From Polynucleobacter alcilacus (GTDB taxonomy: Bacteria > Pseudomonadota > Gammaproteobacteria > Burkholderiales > Burkholderiaceae), in contig NZ_JACVQD010000001.1 in assembly GCF_018881545.1 (NCBI RefSeq), positions 958,039 through 1,022,038 on the forward strand: 64,000 nucleotides of DNA, written 5' to 3'. The notes under the pieces are model-generated. The model was not told where the DNA came from, made no database searches, and saw only the letters and a list, made by a program, of their open reading frames with translations. Below, piece by piece: positions 17,348 through 27,984 of the stretch (position 1 is its first letter; the number at the start of each line of letters is the position of its first letter). A program made the translations under genes and the position numbers.

Positions 17348-20167
17348 TCATTCAGTATCAGAAGGTGCTTGGAAGATTTCAAACCAGAGCGCTAGGACAG
17401 CCTCTCGCGCCATCATCAGCTCAGGCTCACCCTTGAGATTGATGCGGGTTTTTTCAGCGCCATCTAATCGCAATCGATGCTGACGCGACCTGAACAAGCG
17501 ATAGGCATTGCCAACAGATAAAGCTACGCCCTCATCAATTAAACCCAGCTCTCCGGCAATTCGAAGTAAAGCAATATTGCCAAGGTTACCAATGAATTTT
17601 TGGTGCTGACATGAATAGGCTAGAACTAAAAATTGCACCATGAATTCAATATCCACCATGCCGCCTGAGTCATGTTTTAAATCAAAATCACCGCTTGGAT
17701 TGGGATGTCCCGCATGCACCTTGCGACGCATCTCCAAAATTTCAGTACGAAGCTGATCGATATTGCGCTTTTGACTCAATACCTCAAAACGAACGGTATC
17801 AAACTCCACACCAACCATCGTATTGCCTGCCGAGAAACGCGCCCTAGTGAGGGCCTGATGCTCCCATACCCATGCGGCGTTATCCCCTTCACGCATCTGA
17901 TATTTTTTAAATGCTTCCACATTGGTAACCAAAAATCCTGCTGAGCCATTCGGGCGAAGACGCGTATCAATCTCGAATAAGCTACCCGTAGATGTAAACG
18001 CAGTCAGCCAATTAATCATGCGTTTAGCAAAGAGTGCGAAGGTTTCTTGGGCTGCGTAATCAGATTCTGCTGATTGATATAAAAATACTAAATCCAAATC
18101 AGAGGCGTATCCCAATTCTTTACCCCCCAATTTGCCATAAGAAATAATGGCAAATGGAGGTATTGATTCAGCGTCTAAACCCAATTTCTGCGCAACCCCA
18201 GGCCATACCCGCTCAAACGTCACTTGCAATATCAGATCTGCCAAAGTGGAAAGATGATCGCTCACTTTCTCCACCGCGAGGGGCTCATCAACACCAATAC
18301 CCAAGTCCGCTAATAAGGTAATAAAGGTTTCGGTGTGATGGGTAACCCGCAGAATATCCATCGCTTGCTCTGAGCCATCACCATCCGCCATGACATCATC
18401 GAGGCGCATGTTCAAGTTTTCTCTCACCTCACACCAATATTCCTCAGGATGCTCAATTAAATTCTTTTCAGTACGCGAATTGAGTAAATGATCCAACAAG
18501 TGGGGATGCCGAGTAAGGTATAGGGCACCCCACTGGGAGGCGCTGAGCAAGGCCAGCACATTCATGAGAGCCCTAGGATATTCAGCCAAGATGGATAAGT
18601 AGGCGCTTCGTCTTGCAATCGCCTCAAGCAAATCAAAAAACCGCAATAAGGTCAGATCGGCATGCGCGGGCTCATCTTTGCTGGCCTGCAAATTTTCTGC
18701 AGCCTTTCGCATCAAGTTGCCAAAAATCAGACGACTCTTTTCGGGTAATTGTTTTTGTTTTGAACTGTCTAACCAAGCCTGCCAACGTAATAGGGCTTGA
18801 GGAAAAAATTGGGGATCTGGCTCCCAGTCTGTAGCCAAGGGAGCTAAATCCAAGCGAGTACTGTCATCTAATAAAAACGCTTTTTCAAACAACCGGGCAA
18901 CATGATTTTGATGGAGGTCGAGATCGGCCATAAATGCGGCACCATTTTGACTTTGATCTTGCTTCCCCATTGCGATAGCCAAACGTTCACGGATAGATTC
19001 ATCATCGGGCAGGTAATGGGTTTGTTGATCATCCCAAACTTGAATACGATGTTCCAAACGCCTCAGGAAAACATAAGCTGCCTTTAGAGCATCTACCTCT
19101 TCTGCGGGAAGAATGTCTTGCTGCTGAATTAAGGTCAGAACATCTAAAGTAGGCCGGGCTCTGAAGCGTGGATCAGTACCCCCACGCATCAGCTGAAACA
19201 TTTGCGCCAAGAATTCAATTTCCCGAATGCCGCCACGTCCTAACTTAATGTCACGTGAACGCCCCTCATGTCCAGAGGACTTCTTCTCTGCTTCGCGTTG
19301 GATCTGCGCATGCAAGTCGCGGATAGAGGCAATCACCCCATAATCTAAATGCCTGCGATATACAAAAGGGCGAATGAGTTGCTCTAATTCTTTTGCGCAA
19401 TCAGCATGCTCTGCTGAACCGGGCAATGGGGCAATTAAGCGCCCTTTAATCCAAGCATAGCGTTCCCATTCTCTGCCCTGAACCACGAGGTACTCTTCGA
19501 GCATATCCATACTACAAACTAATGGGCCGGAATCTCCATTAGGGCGTAAGCGCATATCCACCCGAAATACAAATCCATTCTCATCATGCTCAGCTAGCAC
19601 ATTGATTAAACGCTTACCCATACGAGTAAACCATTCCTGGTTTGAGAGGCTTTTCGGGCCGCCAACCGTCTCGCCTTCACACTCATATAAAAATATCAAA
19701 TCAATATCGGAAGACAGATTGAGCTCTAGGCCGCCCAACTTTCCCATGCCTACAACCATGAGAGGCATCTCCGTATCTCTGGCCTCACTCCACGGCAAAC
19801 CAAATCGTTCTTTTAAATCTTTACGTATATAGGCAATCGATGCAGATACTGCCAGTTCGGCAAAATGACTCAGACTATGCGTCACTTCCTCCAGGTCAGC
19901 CAAGCCATTGAGATCCCGAAAACCAATCCAGAGCATCAAGCGCTGTCTGGCTAAACGCAGATTCGCCATAAATTGCGCTTCTTCTTGAGTCGACTCCTGG
20001 TGACCAACACTACAACTCACTAGCAACTCACGAATCCCCAGCAAATCTACTTTTTTACCCCCCTGGGATCGCAACCAATCAGCCCACTCTGGACGAGCAT
20101 TGAGCCAGCGCCGCGCATAGGTGGAGTGTTGCTCTAAAAATGCAATTTGTCGTGAAAATTCATCCAT
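17348..20167 (-). CDS. glnE: Glutamine synthetase adenylyltransferase/deadenylyltransferase
   Basis: GlnE adenylylates or deadenylylates GlnA under the control of PII and glutamine. The protein has the family's duplicated layout. The N-terminal nucleotidyltransferase (deadenylylation) has G-M-G-K-L-G-G-L-E-L then S-S-D-I-D-L-I-F near residue 140. A linker follows, and the C-terminal adenylylation domain has S-Y-G-K-L-G-G-K-E-L and S-D-L-D-L-V-F-L near residue 660. Both Asp pairs are present. 939 aa agrees with the family. It is divergent from yhdP with a 78-bp gap; neither glnA nor glnB/K lies in this window. Confidence 0.96.
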   Translation of the reverse strand: MDEFSRQIAFLEQHSTYARRWLNARPEWADWLRSQGGKKVDLLGIRELLVSCSVGHQESTQEEAQFMANLRLARQRLMLWIGFRDLNGLADLEEVTHSLSHFAELAVSASIAYIRKDLKERFGLPWSEARDTEMPLMVVGMGKLGGLELNLSSDIDLIFLYECEGETVGGPKSLSNQEWFTRMGKRLINVLAEHDENGFVFRVDMRLRPNGDSGPLVCSMDMLEEYLVVQGREWERYAWIKGRLIAPLPGSAEHADCAKELEQLIRPFVYRRHLDYGVIASIRDLHAQIQREAEKKSSGHEGRSRDIKLGRGGIREIEFLAQMFQLMRGGTDPRFRARPTLDVLTLIQQQDILPAEEVDALKAAYVFLRRLEHRIQVWDDQQTHYLPDDESIRERLAIAMGKQDQSQNGAAFMADLDLHQNHVARLFEKAFLLDDSTRLDLAPLATDWEPDPQFFPQALLRWQAWLDSSKQKQLPEKSRLIFGNLMRKAAENLQASKDEPAHADLTLLRFFDLLEAIARRSAYLSILAEYPRALMNVLALLSASQWGALYLTRHPHLLDHLLNSRTEKNLIEHPEEYWCEVRENLNMRLDDVMADGDGSEQAMDILRVTHHTETFITLLADLGIGVDEPLAVEKVSDHLSTLADLILQVTFERVWPGVAQKLGLDAESIPPFAIISYGKLGGKELGYASDLDLVFLYQSAESDYAAQETFALFAKRMINWLTAFTSTGSLFEIDTRLRPNGSAGFLVTNVEAFKKYQMREGDNAAWVWEHQALTRARFSAGNTMVGVEFDTVRFEVLSQKRNIDQLRTEILEMRRKVHAGHPNPSGDFDLKHDSGGMVDIEFMVQFLVLAYSCQHQKFIGNLGNIALLRIAGELGLIDEGVALSVGNAYRLFRSRQHRLRLDGAEKTRINLKGEPELMMAREAVLALWFEIFQAPSDTE

Positions 20168-20245
20168 TCCCTCATCTTAATCGGTACTCAGAGCCGAATG
20201 GGGGAAGCTTGGCGGTCGGCTGAAGGCTGACGGATAATAGAGCTC

Positions 20246-23200
20246 ATGCTGCAAAACCTCATTCCGCCTCGCATAAAGACCCTGCTGACAAAACGTCCTC
20301 AAGGTTCCAGCGGACTTTGGCTTAAACGCGCCTTGATTTTGAGCAGCTTCATATTTGTGCTTTTGCTAATTGTCCATCTCGGCGTTCGGTATGTCATTTG
20401 GCCTCAAGTTGAGAAATCCAAGGCCTCTGTAGAAAAACTGATCGGCGCTCGAATTGGGGCAGATGTTTCTATGGAGAAGTTAGAGGTAGCGTGGGTAGGC
20501 ATTCGGCCAAGCTTTGAAATTGACGGTTTACGTTTTAACGGACCAGATAAAACAAAACCGCTATTACAAATTCAGAAAATTAGTGGTGAATTAAGTTGGG
20601 TCTCTTTCTATCATCTAGCACCCTACTTTCATGAACTTCATATTCAAGGCGCAGAAATTTATGCTCAGCGTAATAATCAAGGGGTCATTTCTATCGCAGG
20701 TATTCCTATACATGGAAACTCGAATAATCACTCCGCAGAGGACTGGCTTTTTTCTCAAAACGACATTGATGTTCAAGATGTCAAGTTAGCTTGGGATGAT
20801 CAACTAAAGCAGAAGGCAATCGCGTCACTAGAGATTCAGAATCTTTCGCTGAGTAATGGCATTCGTAGGCACATCGCCCTATTGAAGGCCAGCACGCCTT
20901 GGTCCACAGGCCCAATTCAACTAGAGGCCGACTTTGTTCATCACCTTGGAGGGCAGCCAGGTAATTGGCGCGATTGGATAGGAACGATTTCCTGGGATGT
21001 AAATGATCTCAACTTAAATCAAATTACCAAAGATTTCACAGTGTCATTAAATGCCTTAGAAGGGAAACTCAGCTCTAAGGGGAAATTAAAAATTGATAAC
21101 GGCAGACCCGATGGCGGTGAAGCCTATATTGCCAGTGACAATCTCATCATTCAGTTAGCAAAAAATGAGGATGCGATTGCCTTAGGTAGGCTAGAGACAA
21201 ATATCATTCAAGAAACTGAGAATGGTTTGAACTCCATTACCACTAAAACATTTGCGTGGCGAGAGATGAATGCTCCAAAAAATGCGGCTTTAGAAATCTT
21301 AAGCCCCATGACTTTCCGCTGGAAACCCCCAGGAGCAGATGGAGAGATTAAAGAATTTGGTTTTTCATCACCCAAGATTTTAGTAGAGGATGTTGTGCTA
21401 TTTGCAGTCAACTTACCGCTCTCTAAAAAAATACAGCAATGGATTAAAGCCTCTCATGCAGATGGCGAACTGCAGAATCTCGATATCAGCTGGTCAGAAA
21501 GCAAATCACCACTATCCGCATTGAATATTCCTGGCGGCTGGTTTAAGTCTAATAAAGTCGATTTTGCAGTTAGCGCTAAGTTGATTAATCTGAGCTTTGT
21601 AGGCATCAATAAATCGATGCCCTCTGTCTCAAACTTATCTGGATTTATTTCAGGCAATCAAAGCGAAGGTAAGCTCTCGATTAACTCCACGAATGTTGAG
21701 TTCGAGATCAATGACTTATTGGTAGACCCAAAAATTAAGCTTGATCGAGCGAACGGGCAGATTAGCTGGGGTAAGCAAAAAGGGAACTGGGTTATTAACG
21801 CCAAGCAACTTGAGTTAAGCAACTCAGAAATTAACACCAGCCTCAATCTCAATTACATTTTAGGCGGGGCAAAAAAACCGGACTACATGGTTCTGGATAT
21901 GGATTTTGCTAAGGCCAATTTAGCAACTGCATACCGTTACCTACCAGTGGGTATGGATAAGGACACTACAAGCTATCTCAGTAAAGCGTTTGCGGCTGGA
22001 ACCGTGCAAAAAGGGAAGCTACATGCCAAAGGCGACCCGAATGGAATACCCTTTTCCAATGGAACCGACGGTGAATTCACCCTCAGTCTTCCAATCGAAG
22101 GTGCCACATTTAGCCCCACCCCCTTACTTTCAAGCAATCAAGGAGTTTGGTCAGCACTCACTAATGTGAATGGTTTACTTGCAATGCAGAACTCCAGTTT
22201 TGTAGTAGATGTGTCAAAAGCGAATTACAAACAAGTTTCATTAAATCAATTTCATGCAGAAATTCCAAATGTCAGCGCAAAGCAACTTGTTTTAACAGTA
22301 AATGGAAATGTACAAGGTGATGCGCCGCAAATACTCGAATATATCTTTGCTTCCCCGTTTGCGAAAAAACAAGAAAAGTTAGAAAAGAATTTGCGAATTA
22401 CGGGGCCCATTAATTTCAGCCTCGGCCTAAAGCTCCCCCTTTCGGGAACAAACGATCCTAACTTAGACATTAAATTAGATCTTGCTGGCAATAGAGCGCA
22501 ATGGTCAGATTTGCCCCCTCTTGAGAACCTCAGGGGTAAAGTTCGAATTACCGAAATCCATCCTGAATTTGAAGATGTCAGCGCCAACTTCCTAGGTGGT
22601 GCCCTCAAAATTACCAGCATACCGTCTTCGGCTGGAAACCAGAGTTTTAGTATTGCAGGCGATGTCTCTGCCAATTTTCTAAAAGACTATTATGCGAAGA
22701 CGCTAAAGACTGAATCAATCTCGATACTTCAGGCAATGAGTGGTACTGCAAAATATCAGGGCACTCTCAACTTTAATAAGTTGGGTAGCGAAACCAATCT
22801 CACATTTGATTTGCGTAACTTGGCAAGCATGGCACCTGCACCAGCTAAAAAACAAATGGGCACCCCATTAAATGGGCAAATCACCTTTAAGACTTTGTCA
22901 AATAGCAAGCCTGGGGGGAATCGTCTCTCATGGAGCGGCAAACTAGGTGATGTATGTGAGGTCCAAGGCAACCTTGGTAATGATGATGAGCTACGCTACG
23001 CCCTCGGTATAGGTGCGCCAGCAATCATTCCACAACAAGGTTTTAGTCTTAATCTATTAAGCGCTGAGTTCAACCTAGATGAGTGGCAAGATTTTATTGA
23101 AGCTCAGAACAAGAAAGCGATTGCATCTAAGGTAGATAACACCAGCGCTGACAATATCCAAATTACTGCACAAGTAAAAAAACTGACTCTATTGGATCGG

Positions 23201-24424
23201 GTTTGGCAAGACATGAATATTTCTGCCAGCAATAAAAATACTAGCTGGCAAATGCGTCTGAATTCACCGCTGATTGCAGGCCAGATTGAATTCCAAGAGG
23301 CGACTCCAATTCATACCAGTGGAATTGTCAGTGGTCATCTAAACCGCCTAAAGGTATCCGATGAACTTTCTATCCCAGCAACTGTAGCTAAACCCTCAAC
23401 CACCGATGCCAAGAAATTAGGAGCACAACCCGTTGCTAATAAAAGCAAGTTCGCTCCTAGTGCTATTCCAAGCCTGAACTTGGAGATTGATGACTTGAGT
23501 TGGACAAAGGCACGGCTTGGAAAAGTCCAAATAAAAACTATTACAAGCAACAACACATTAAAAATTGAATCAATTCAATCAAATAATCCTCAAGGCAACT
23601 CTGTCATTTCAGGGCAATGGAATGGCGGCACTAAAAATGAGGCTGAACATAGCAATATTCAGGTTGATCTCAATGTAAAAGATGCCGGGCAAATTATTGC
23701 CCATTGGACTACGCAAAAAACTGTCGAGGGCGGTCAAGGAAAAATAACCGTTAATGCAGAGTGGGATGGCTCCCCCTTCAGCCCCAAGTATGAAACCCTA
23801 TCGGGTAAGGTCAATTTAAATCTTGAAAAAGGGAGGTTGCTTGAAGTCGATACGAGTGGCGCAAAGCTCCTCGATGTTCTTAGCCTACAAAGTTTATTGA
23901 AATTCGCGACGCTCGATATTCAAGGTGGTCTTGGGAATATTGTTGCCAAAGGTACCCCATTTAGCGATATTAATGGTAGTTTTGATATCTATAGCGGAGT
24001 TGCGCAAACTAGGCAATTTTCTATGAACCTTGATCAGGCCAGAGTGGCGATGAGTGGGCAAATTAACATTCCAAAGCAAACCCAGGATCTGCGTGTCACT
24101 ATTTTTCCAACCATTGATGCAACAGCAGGTTCATTAGCTGCATTTGCCATTAACCCAATCGTCGGCTTGGGCGCCTTAGTTGGTCAGTACTTAATTACCA
24201 ATCAAATCAACCGTAATCTGCAATCAGATTACTTAGTACAGGGCTCCTGGGAGAACCCTGAAATTATCCCGCTTGATCAAAAAGGTCAGCCCATCGATAC
24301 AAAAACATTTAATTCGATACGTAGTAAAGAATTGCTCAAAGAGCAGAGTAGACCTGGGTCAAGTAATTCTCCGAATTCCTCACCAAATACAGCGCCTTTA
24401 TATAATTCAACCGACCCACGTTAA
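20246..24424 (+). CDS. yhdP: YhdP-family AsmA-like envelope protein
   Basis: YhdP is a very large bridge-like protein anchored in the inner membrane. In E. coli it works with TamB and YdbH in phospholipid transport to the outer membrane. The sequence shows an N-terminal cytoplasmic basic segment, one transmembrane helix (about residues 28-50) and R-Y-V-I-W-P-Q-V. A long beta-rich periplasmic region follows, and near the C-terminus comes the family's F-A-I-N-P-I-V-G-L-G-A-L-V-G with Y-L-V-Q-G-S-W-E-N-P-E-I. 1392 aa is in the usual 1250-1400 range. The order yhdP-nitrilase-tldD is conserved in many proteobacteria. The Ser/Pro/Asn-rich tail (last 30 residues) looks disordered. Confidence 0.9.
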   Translation: MLQNLIPPRIKTLLTKRPQGSSGLWLKRALILSSFIFVLLLIVHLGVRYVIWPQVEKSKASVEKLIGARIGADVSMEKLEVAWVGIRPSFEIDGLRFNGPDKTKPLLQIQKISGELSWVSFYHLAPYFHELHIQGAEIYAQRNNQGVISIAGIPIHGNSNNHSAEDWLFSQNDIDVQDVKLAWDDQLKQKAIASLEIQNLSLSNGIRRHIALLKASTPWSTGPIQLEADFVHHLGGQPGNWRDWIGTISWDVNDLNLNQITKDFTVSLNALEGKLSSKGKLKIDNGRPDGGEAYIASDNLIIQLAKNEDAIALGRLETNIIQETENGLNSITTKTFAWREMNAPKNAALEILSPMTFRWKPPGADGEIKEFGFSSPKILVEDVVLFAVNLPLSKKIQQWIKASHADGELQNLDISWSESKSPLSALNIPGGWFKSNKVDFAVSAKLINLSFVGINKSMPSVSNLSGFISGNQSEGKLSINSTNVEFEINDLLVDPKIKLDRANGQISWGKQKGNWVINAKQLELSNSEINTSLNLNYILGGAKKPDYMVLDMDFAKANLATAYRYLPVGMDKDTTSYLSKAFAAGTVQKGKLHAKGDPNGIPFSNGTDGEFTLSLPIEGATFSPTPLLSSNQGVWSALTNVNGLLAMQNSSFVVDVSKANYKQVSLNQFHAEIPNVSAKQLVLTVNGNVQGDAPQILEYIFASPFAKKQEKLEKNLRITGPINFSLGLKLPLSGTNDPNLDIKLDLAGNRAQWSDLPPLENLRGKVRITEIHPEFEDVSANFLGGALKITSIPSSAGNQSFSIAGDVSANFLKDYYAKTLKTESISILQAMSGTAKYQGTLNFNKLGSETNLTFDLRNLASMAPAPAKKQMGTPLNGQITFKTLSNSKPGGNRLSWSGKLGDVCEVQGNLGNDDELRYALGIGAPAIIPQQGFSLNLLSAEFNLDEWQDFIEAQNKKAIASKVDNTSADNIQITAQVKKLTLLDRVWQDMNISASNKNTSWQMRLNSPLIAGQIEFQEATPIHTSGIVSGHLNRLKVSDELSIPATVAKPSTTDAKKLGAQPVANKSKFAPSAIPSLNLEIDDLSWTKARLGKVQIKTITSNNTLKIESIQSNNPQGNSVISGQWNGGTKNEAEHSNIQVDLNVKDAGQIIAHWTTQKTVEGGQGKITVNAEWDGSPFSPKYETLSGKVNLNLEKGRLLEVDTSGAKLLDVLSLQSLLKFATLDIQGGLGNIVAKGTPFSDINGSFDIYSGVAQTRQFSMNLDQARVAMSGQINIPKQTQDLRVTIFPTIDATAGSLAAFAINPIVGLGALVGQYLITNQINRNLQSDYLVQGSWENPEIIPLDQKGQPIDTKTFNSIRSKELLKEQSRPGSSNSPNSSPNTAPLYNSTDPR

Positions 24425-24438
24425 ATTTAATCCATCCT

Positions 24439-25272
24439 ATGATTTCATCAGCAAGTAATACCGAATTGAAAGTCGCCTCCATTCAAATGGTTTCGACTCC
24501 AGTGCTAAAAGAAAATATGGAAACTGCAAGCAGGCTGATTAAGGCTGCAGCCGAGGATGGAGCAAATCTAGTAGTACTCCCAGAATATTTTTGCTTGATG
24601 GGCCTCAAAGATAGTGACAAAGTTCATGCAAGAGAAGTCTTTAGCAGTGGCCCCATTCAGGAACAGTTAGCCGCCATAGCGCAAGAGAATCGAATGTATT
24701 TAGTAGCCGGCACTATTCCGCTGGAGGCCAAGGATCCAAATAAAGTTCTCAATACACTGCTTGCTTACGATCCGGATGGCCAAAGAATTGGCCGCTATGA
24801 CAAGATTCATTTGTTTGGCTTTCAAACGAGTACAGAGCGCTATCAAGAATTTGAAACGATTGAGGCTGGTAATGAGCCGGGGATTCTGCAGATTTCAGTC
24901 GATGGGCAAGATTGGACTTTTGGCCTAAGCATTTGTTATGACCTGCGCTTTCCAGAACTCTATCGCGCCTTAGGACAAGTGGATTGTCATATTATTCCAG
25001 CAGCCTTTACCTATACGACTGGCAAAGATCATTGGGAAATTCTACTACGAGCACGCGCAATCGAAAACCAGTGCTATGTCTTAGCATCAGCTCAAGGCGG
25101 TAAACACCAAAATCAACGTCGTACTTGGGGGCATAGCATGCTGATTGATCCCTGGGGCAGTATTCTGGCCGATCTTCCCGAAGGAGAGGGCTTCATTTCT
25201 GGAGTTCTCAGCAAAGAAAAATTAAACGAGGTACGCTCTAAGTTACCCGCTCTTACCCATCGCAAGCTTTAA
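24439..25272 (+). CDS. Carbon-nitrogen hydrolase, Nit1/NIT2-like (probable deaminated-glutathione amidase)
   Basis: This is a nitrilase-superfamily amidase with the full catalytic set: Glu in V-V-L-P-E-Y-F (about residue 49), Lys in R-Y-D-K-I-H-L-F (about 121) and Cys in [13 protein letters not shown] (about 160). The C-Y-D-L-R-F-P-E motif and the position beside yhdP/tldD are typical of the Nit1 branch, whose known activity is hydrolysis of deaminated glutathione (metabolite repair). I infer that function from family membership only; omega-amidase activity is the alternative. At 277 aa it is complete. It starts 14 bp after yhdP and ends 20 bp before tldD. Confidence 0.85.
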   Translation: MISSASNTELKVASIQMVSTPVLKENMETASRLIKAAAEDGANLVVLPEYFCLMGLKDSDKVHAREVFSSGPIQEQLAAIAQENRMYLVAGTIPLEAKDPNKVLNTLLAYDPDGQRIGRYDKIHLFGFQTSTERYQEFETIEAGNEPGILQISVDGQDWTFGLSICYDLRFPELYRALGQVDCHIIPAAFTYTTGKDHWEILLRARAIENQCYVLASAQGGKHQNQRRTWGHSMLIDPWGSILADLPEGEGFISGVLSKEKLNEVRSKLPALTHRKL

Positions 25273-25292
25273 CGAAAGATCTGCCGAATCAC

Positions 25293-26783
25293 ATGAATGC
25301 ACCTGAAGCGCTCTTCCCAGCAAATTGGACAAAAGCCAAAAAACAGGCTGACCTACTCAAGTTAGCCAAAACGATTTTGCTTGAGCCTGCTGGCCTTTCA
25401 GAGCAAGATCTTCATCATACTTTTGGCAATCTGTTTACCCATCACTTAGATGATGCCGACCTCTACTTCCAACACACCCGGAGTGAAAGCTGGAGTCTTG
25501 AAGAAGGCATTGTGAAATCCGGGAGCTTTAGCATTGATCAAGGTGTTGGTGTACGTGCGATTTACGGTGATAAAACGGCTTTTGCTTACTCCGATGAAAT
25601 TAATCTAGAAGCACTCAGTAAGGCTGCAAAAGCCACGCGGGTGATTGGTCCTCAGGGCGGCAAACAAGCGGTTGCCACTAAGTTATTTAACCCAATATCT
25701 AATCAGTTGTACTCTGATATCAATCCACTCGACTCATTGCAACCCACAGAAAAAATTGCCTTACTAGAAAGTATTGAGCGTCGTGCAAAAGCACGTGATC
25801 CGCGCATTATTCAAGTGATGGCAAGTCTGGCTGGTGAGTTTGATGTGGTCTTAGTGGTGCGAGCCGATGGATTGCTTGCAGCGGACGTTCGTCCTTTGGT
25901 ACGAGTTTCGGTTCATGTCATTGCAGAACAAAATGGGCGCCGTGAATCCGGCTCATCAGGCGGTGGCGCGCGTCATGACTATCTCTATTTTGATGCCGAC
26001 ATTATTAATCGCTATGTAGATGAAGCCGTTGATGGTGCGCTTGTCAATTTAGAATCGCGCCCTGCACCTGCAGGCCCTATGACCGTAGTGATGGGTCCAG
26101 GCTGGCCAGGCGTTCTCCTGCACGAAGCAGTAGGTCATGGTCTAGAGGGCGACTTTAATCGTAAAGGATCCTCTGCATTTGCTGGACGCATTGGACAACG
26201 GGTTGCCGCTAAAGGCGTTACCGTAGTGGATGATGGCACCCTATCTGGTCGCCGAGGATCTTTGAATATTGATGATGAAGGTACGCCTACGCAATGCACT
26301 ACTTTAATTGAGGATGGTATTTTGAAGGGCTACATTCAGGACAGTTTGAACGCCCGACTCATGAAAATGCCTCTAACTGGCAATGGGCGTCGCGAAAGTT
26401 TTGCCTCGCTACCAATGCCACGTATGACCAATACCTATATGTTGGCCGGTAAGGATGATCCCCAAGAGATTGTGGCGAGTATTAAGCGAGGCCTGTATGC
26501 GGTTAACTTTGGCGGCGGCCAAGTTGACATCACTAGTGGTAAATTTGTTTTTTCTGCCTCTGAAGCGTATTGGGTGGAAAACGGCAAAATCCTTTATCCA
26601 GTTAAAGGTGCGACCATTATTGGCAGTGGTCCAGAATCCTTAAAACAGGTCTCGATGATCGGTAACGACCTTAAATTAGATGGTGGCGTAGGGGTTTGCG
26701 GCAAGGAAGGACAAAGCGTTCCAGTCGGGGTTGGGCAGCCCACTTTAAGGATTGACAGCTTAACTGTGGGTGGAACTGCCTGA
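25293..26783 (+). CDS. tldD: Metalloprotease TldD
   Basis: TldD forms a heterodimer with TldE (PmbA) that degrades unfolded peptides and matures small modified peptides such as microcin B17. The metal-binding H-E-A-V-G-H lies in [14 protein letters not shown] at about residue 272. The family ends S-L-T-V-G-G and V-S-M-I-G-N-D are present, as is G-V-R-A-I-Y-G-D early on. 496 aa is standard. The partner tldE/pmbA is not in this window. No bacteriocin-like precursor lies beside it, so housekeeping proteolysis is the likely role. Confidence 0.95.
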   Translation: MNAPEALFPANWTKAKKQADLLKLAKTILLEPAGLSEQDLHHTFGNLFTHHLDDADLYFQHTRSESWSLEEGIVKSGSFSIDQGVGVRAIYGDKTAFAYSDEINLEALSKAAKATRVIGPQGGKQAVATKLFNPISNQLYSDINPLDSLQPTEKIALLESIERRAKARDPRIIQVMASLAGEFDVVLVVRADGLLAADVRPLVRVSVHVIAEQNGRRESGSSGGGARHDYLYFDADIINRYVDEAVDGALVNLESRPAPAGPMTVVMGPGWPGVLLHEAVGHGLEGDFNRKGSSAFAGRIGQRVAAKGVTVVDDGTLSGRRGSLNIDDEGTPTQCTTLIEDGILKGYIQDSLNARLMKMPLTGNGRRESFASLPMPRMTNTYMLAGKDDPQEIVASIKRGLYAVNFGGGQVDITSGKFVFSASEAYWVENGKILYPVKGATIIGSGPESLKQVSMIGNDLKLDGGVGVCGKEGQSVPVGVGQPTLRIDSLTVGGTA

Positions 26784-26802
26784 TACGGCTTAAAATAGTC
26801 GT

Positions 26803-27927
26803 ATGAGCCAACAAAATACTAACCCCGCTAATTGGTACTCCGCTGTTGATAAAACTTCGGACACTGACGATCAACGCATCAACAATATCTCTGTTCTGCC
26901 ACCGCCAGAGCATTTAATTCGCTTTTTCCCGATTTCTGGAACACCCACCGAAGCGCTAATTAGCAAAACGCGTAAAAAGATTCGTGACATCATTCATGGA
27001 AAGGATGATCGCTTACTCGTCATCATTGGGCCATGCTCAATTCATGATCCAAGAGCGGCATTGGAATATTGTCAGCGCCTATTAGCAGAGCGCGAGCGCT
27101 TTGCTGGTGAGCTGGAAATTGTCATGCGAGTGTATTTTGAAAAACCACGCACTACTGTTGGCTGGAAGGGTTTGATTAACGACCCTTATCTAGATGAAAG
27201 CTATCGCATTGAAGAAGGGCTGCGTCTGGCTCGCCAAGTGCTGATGGAAATCAATCGCCTTGGCATGCCAGCCGGTAGCGAATTCTTAGATGTGATTTCA
27301 CCACAATATATTGCCGATCTCATCTCTTGGGGTGCAATTGGTGCACGCACAACTGAAAGCCAAGTTCACCGCGAACTTGCTTCGGGCTTATCTGCACCCA
27401 TCGGTTTCAAAAACGGTACTGATGGCAATATTAAAATTGCTACTGATGCAATTCAAGCAGCTGCCCGTCCACATCACTTTTTATCGATTCATAAAAATGG
27501 CCAGGTATCCGTTGTGGAAACCAAAGGTAATAAGGATTGTCACGTTATTTTGCGCGGTGGCAAAGAGCCTAACTATGAAGCTCAGCATGTTCAAGCAGCC
27601 TGTGCAGAGCTAGAAGCAGCAAAGCTTCCAGCCGGATTGATGGTTGATTTGTCTCATGCGAATTCAAGTAAAAAGCATGAGCGCCAAATCATCGTTGCTG
27701 ATGATATCGCTAAACAAATTGAGACTGGATCACGTCAGATCTTTGGAGTAATGATAGAGAGCCATCTTAACGATGGTGCTCAAAAATTTACGCCAGGAAA
27801 AGATGACCCTAGTAAGCTGGAATACGGCAAAAGTATTACCGATGCCTGTATTAGCTGGAATGATTCTGTTGGCGTTTTAGAGCGCTTAGCAACTGCAGTA
27901 AAAAAACGCAGGAGCAAGAAAAAGTAA
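26803..27927 (+). CDS. aroG: 3-deoxy-7-phosphoheptulonate synthase (class I DAHP synthase)
   Basis: DAHP synthase condenses PEP and erythrose-4-phosphate, the entry step of the shikimate pathway. Motifs: V-I-I-G-P-C-S-I-H-D (metal Cys), K-P-R-T-T-V-G-W-K-G-L-I-N-D-P (PEP/E4P site), R-T-T-E-S-Q-V-H-R, G-F-K-N-G-T-D-G, L-S-H-A-N-S-S-K and M-I-E-S-H-L-N-D-G (metal His/Glu). 374 aa, class Ia. Whether it is inhibited by Phe, Tyr or Trp cannot be settled by eye; aroG is used for the family, not the effector. A strong terminator follows at once (27953-27984). Confidence 0.93.
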   Translation: MSQQNTNPANWYSAVDKTSDTDDQRINNISVLPPPEHLIRFFPISGTPTEALISKTRKKIRDIIHGKDDRLLVIIGPCSIHDPRAALEYCQRLLAERERFAGELEIVMRVYFEKPRTTVGWKGLINDPYLDESYRIEEGLRLARQVLMEINRLGMPAGSEFLDVISPQYIADLISWGAIGARTTESQVHRELASGLSAPIGFKNGTDGNIKIATDAIQAAARPHHFLSIHKNGQVSVVETKGNKDCHVILRGGKEPNYEAQHVQAACAELEAAKLPAGLMVDLSHANSSKKHERQIIVADDIAKQIETGSRQIFGVMIESHLNDGAQKFTPGKDDPSKLEYGKSITDACISWNDSVGVLERLATAVKKRRSKKK

Positions 27928-27952
27928 TACTGTAGATAATTTAAGAAATATT

Positions 27953-27984
27953 AAAAGAGGCTAATTATTTAGTCTCTTTTTTTT
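27953..27984 (+). terminator. Rho-independent terminator shared by aroG and the adenosyltransferase gene
   Basis: A 12-bp stem (27953-27964 with 27969-27980, one G-T pair) with a 4-nt loop is followed by a T-run to 27984 on the plus strand. Because the outer stem is A4/T4, it also ends in T on the minus strand. The stop codon and last codons of the convergent adenosyltransferase lie inside the hairpin. Confidence 0.85.
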
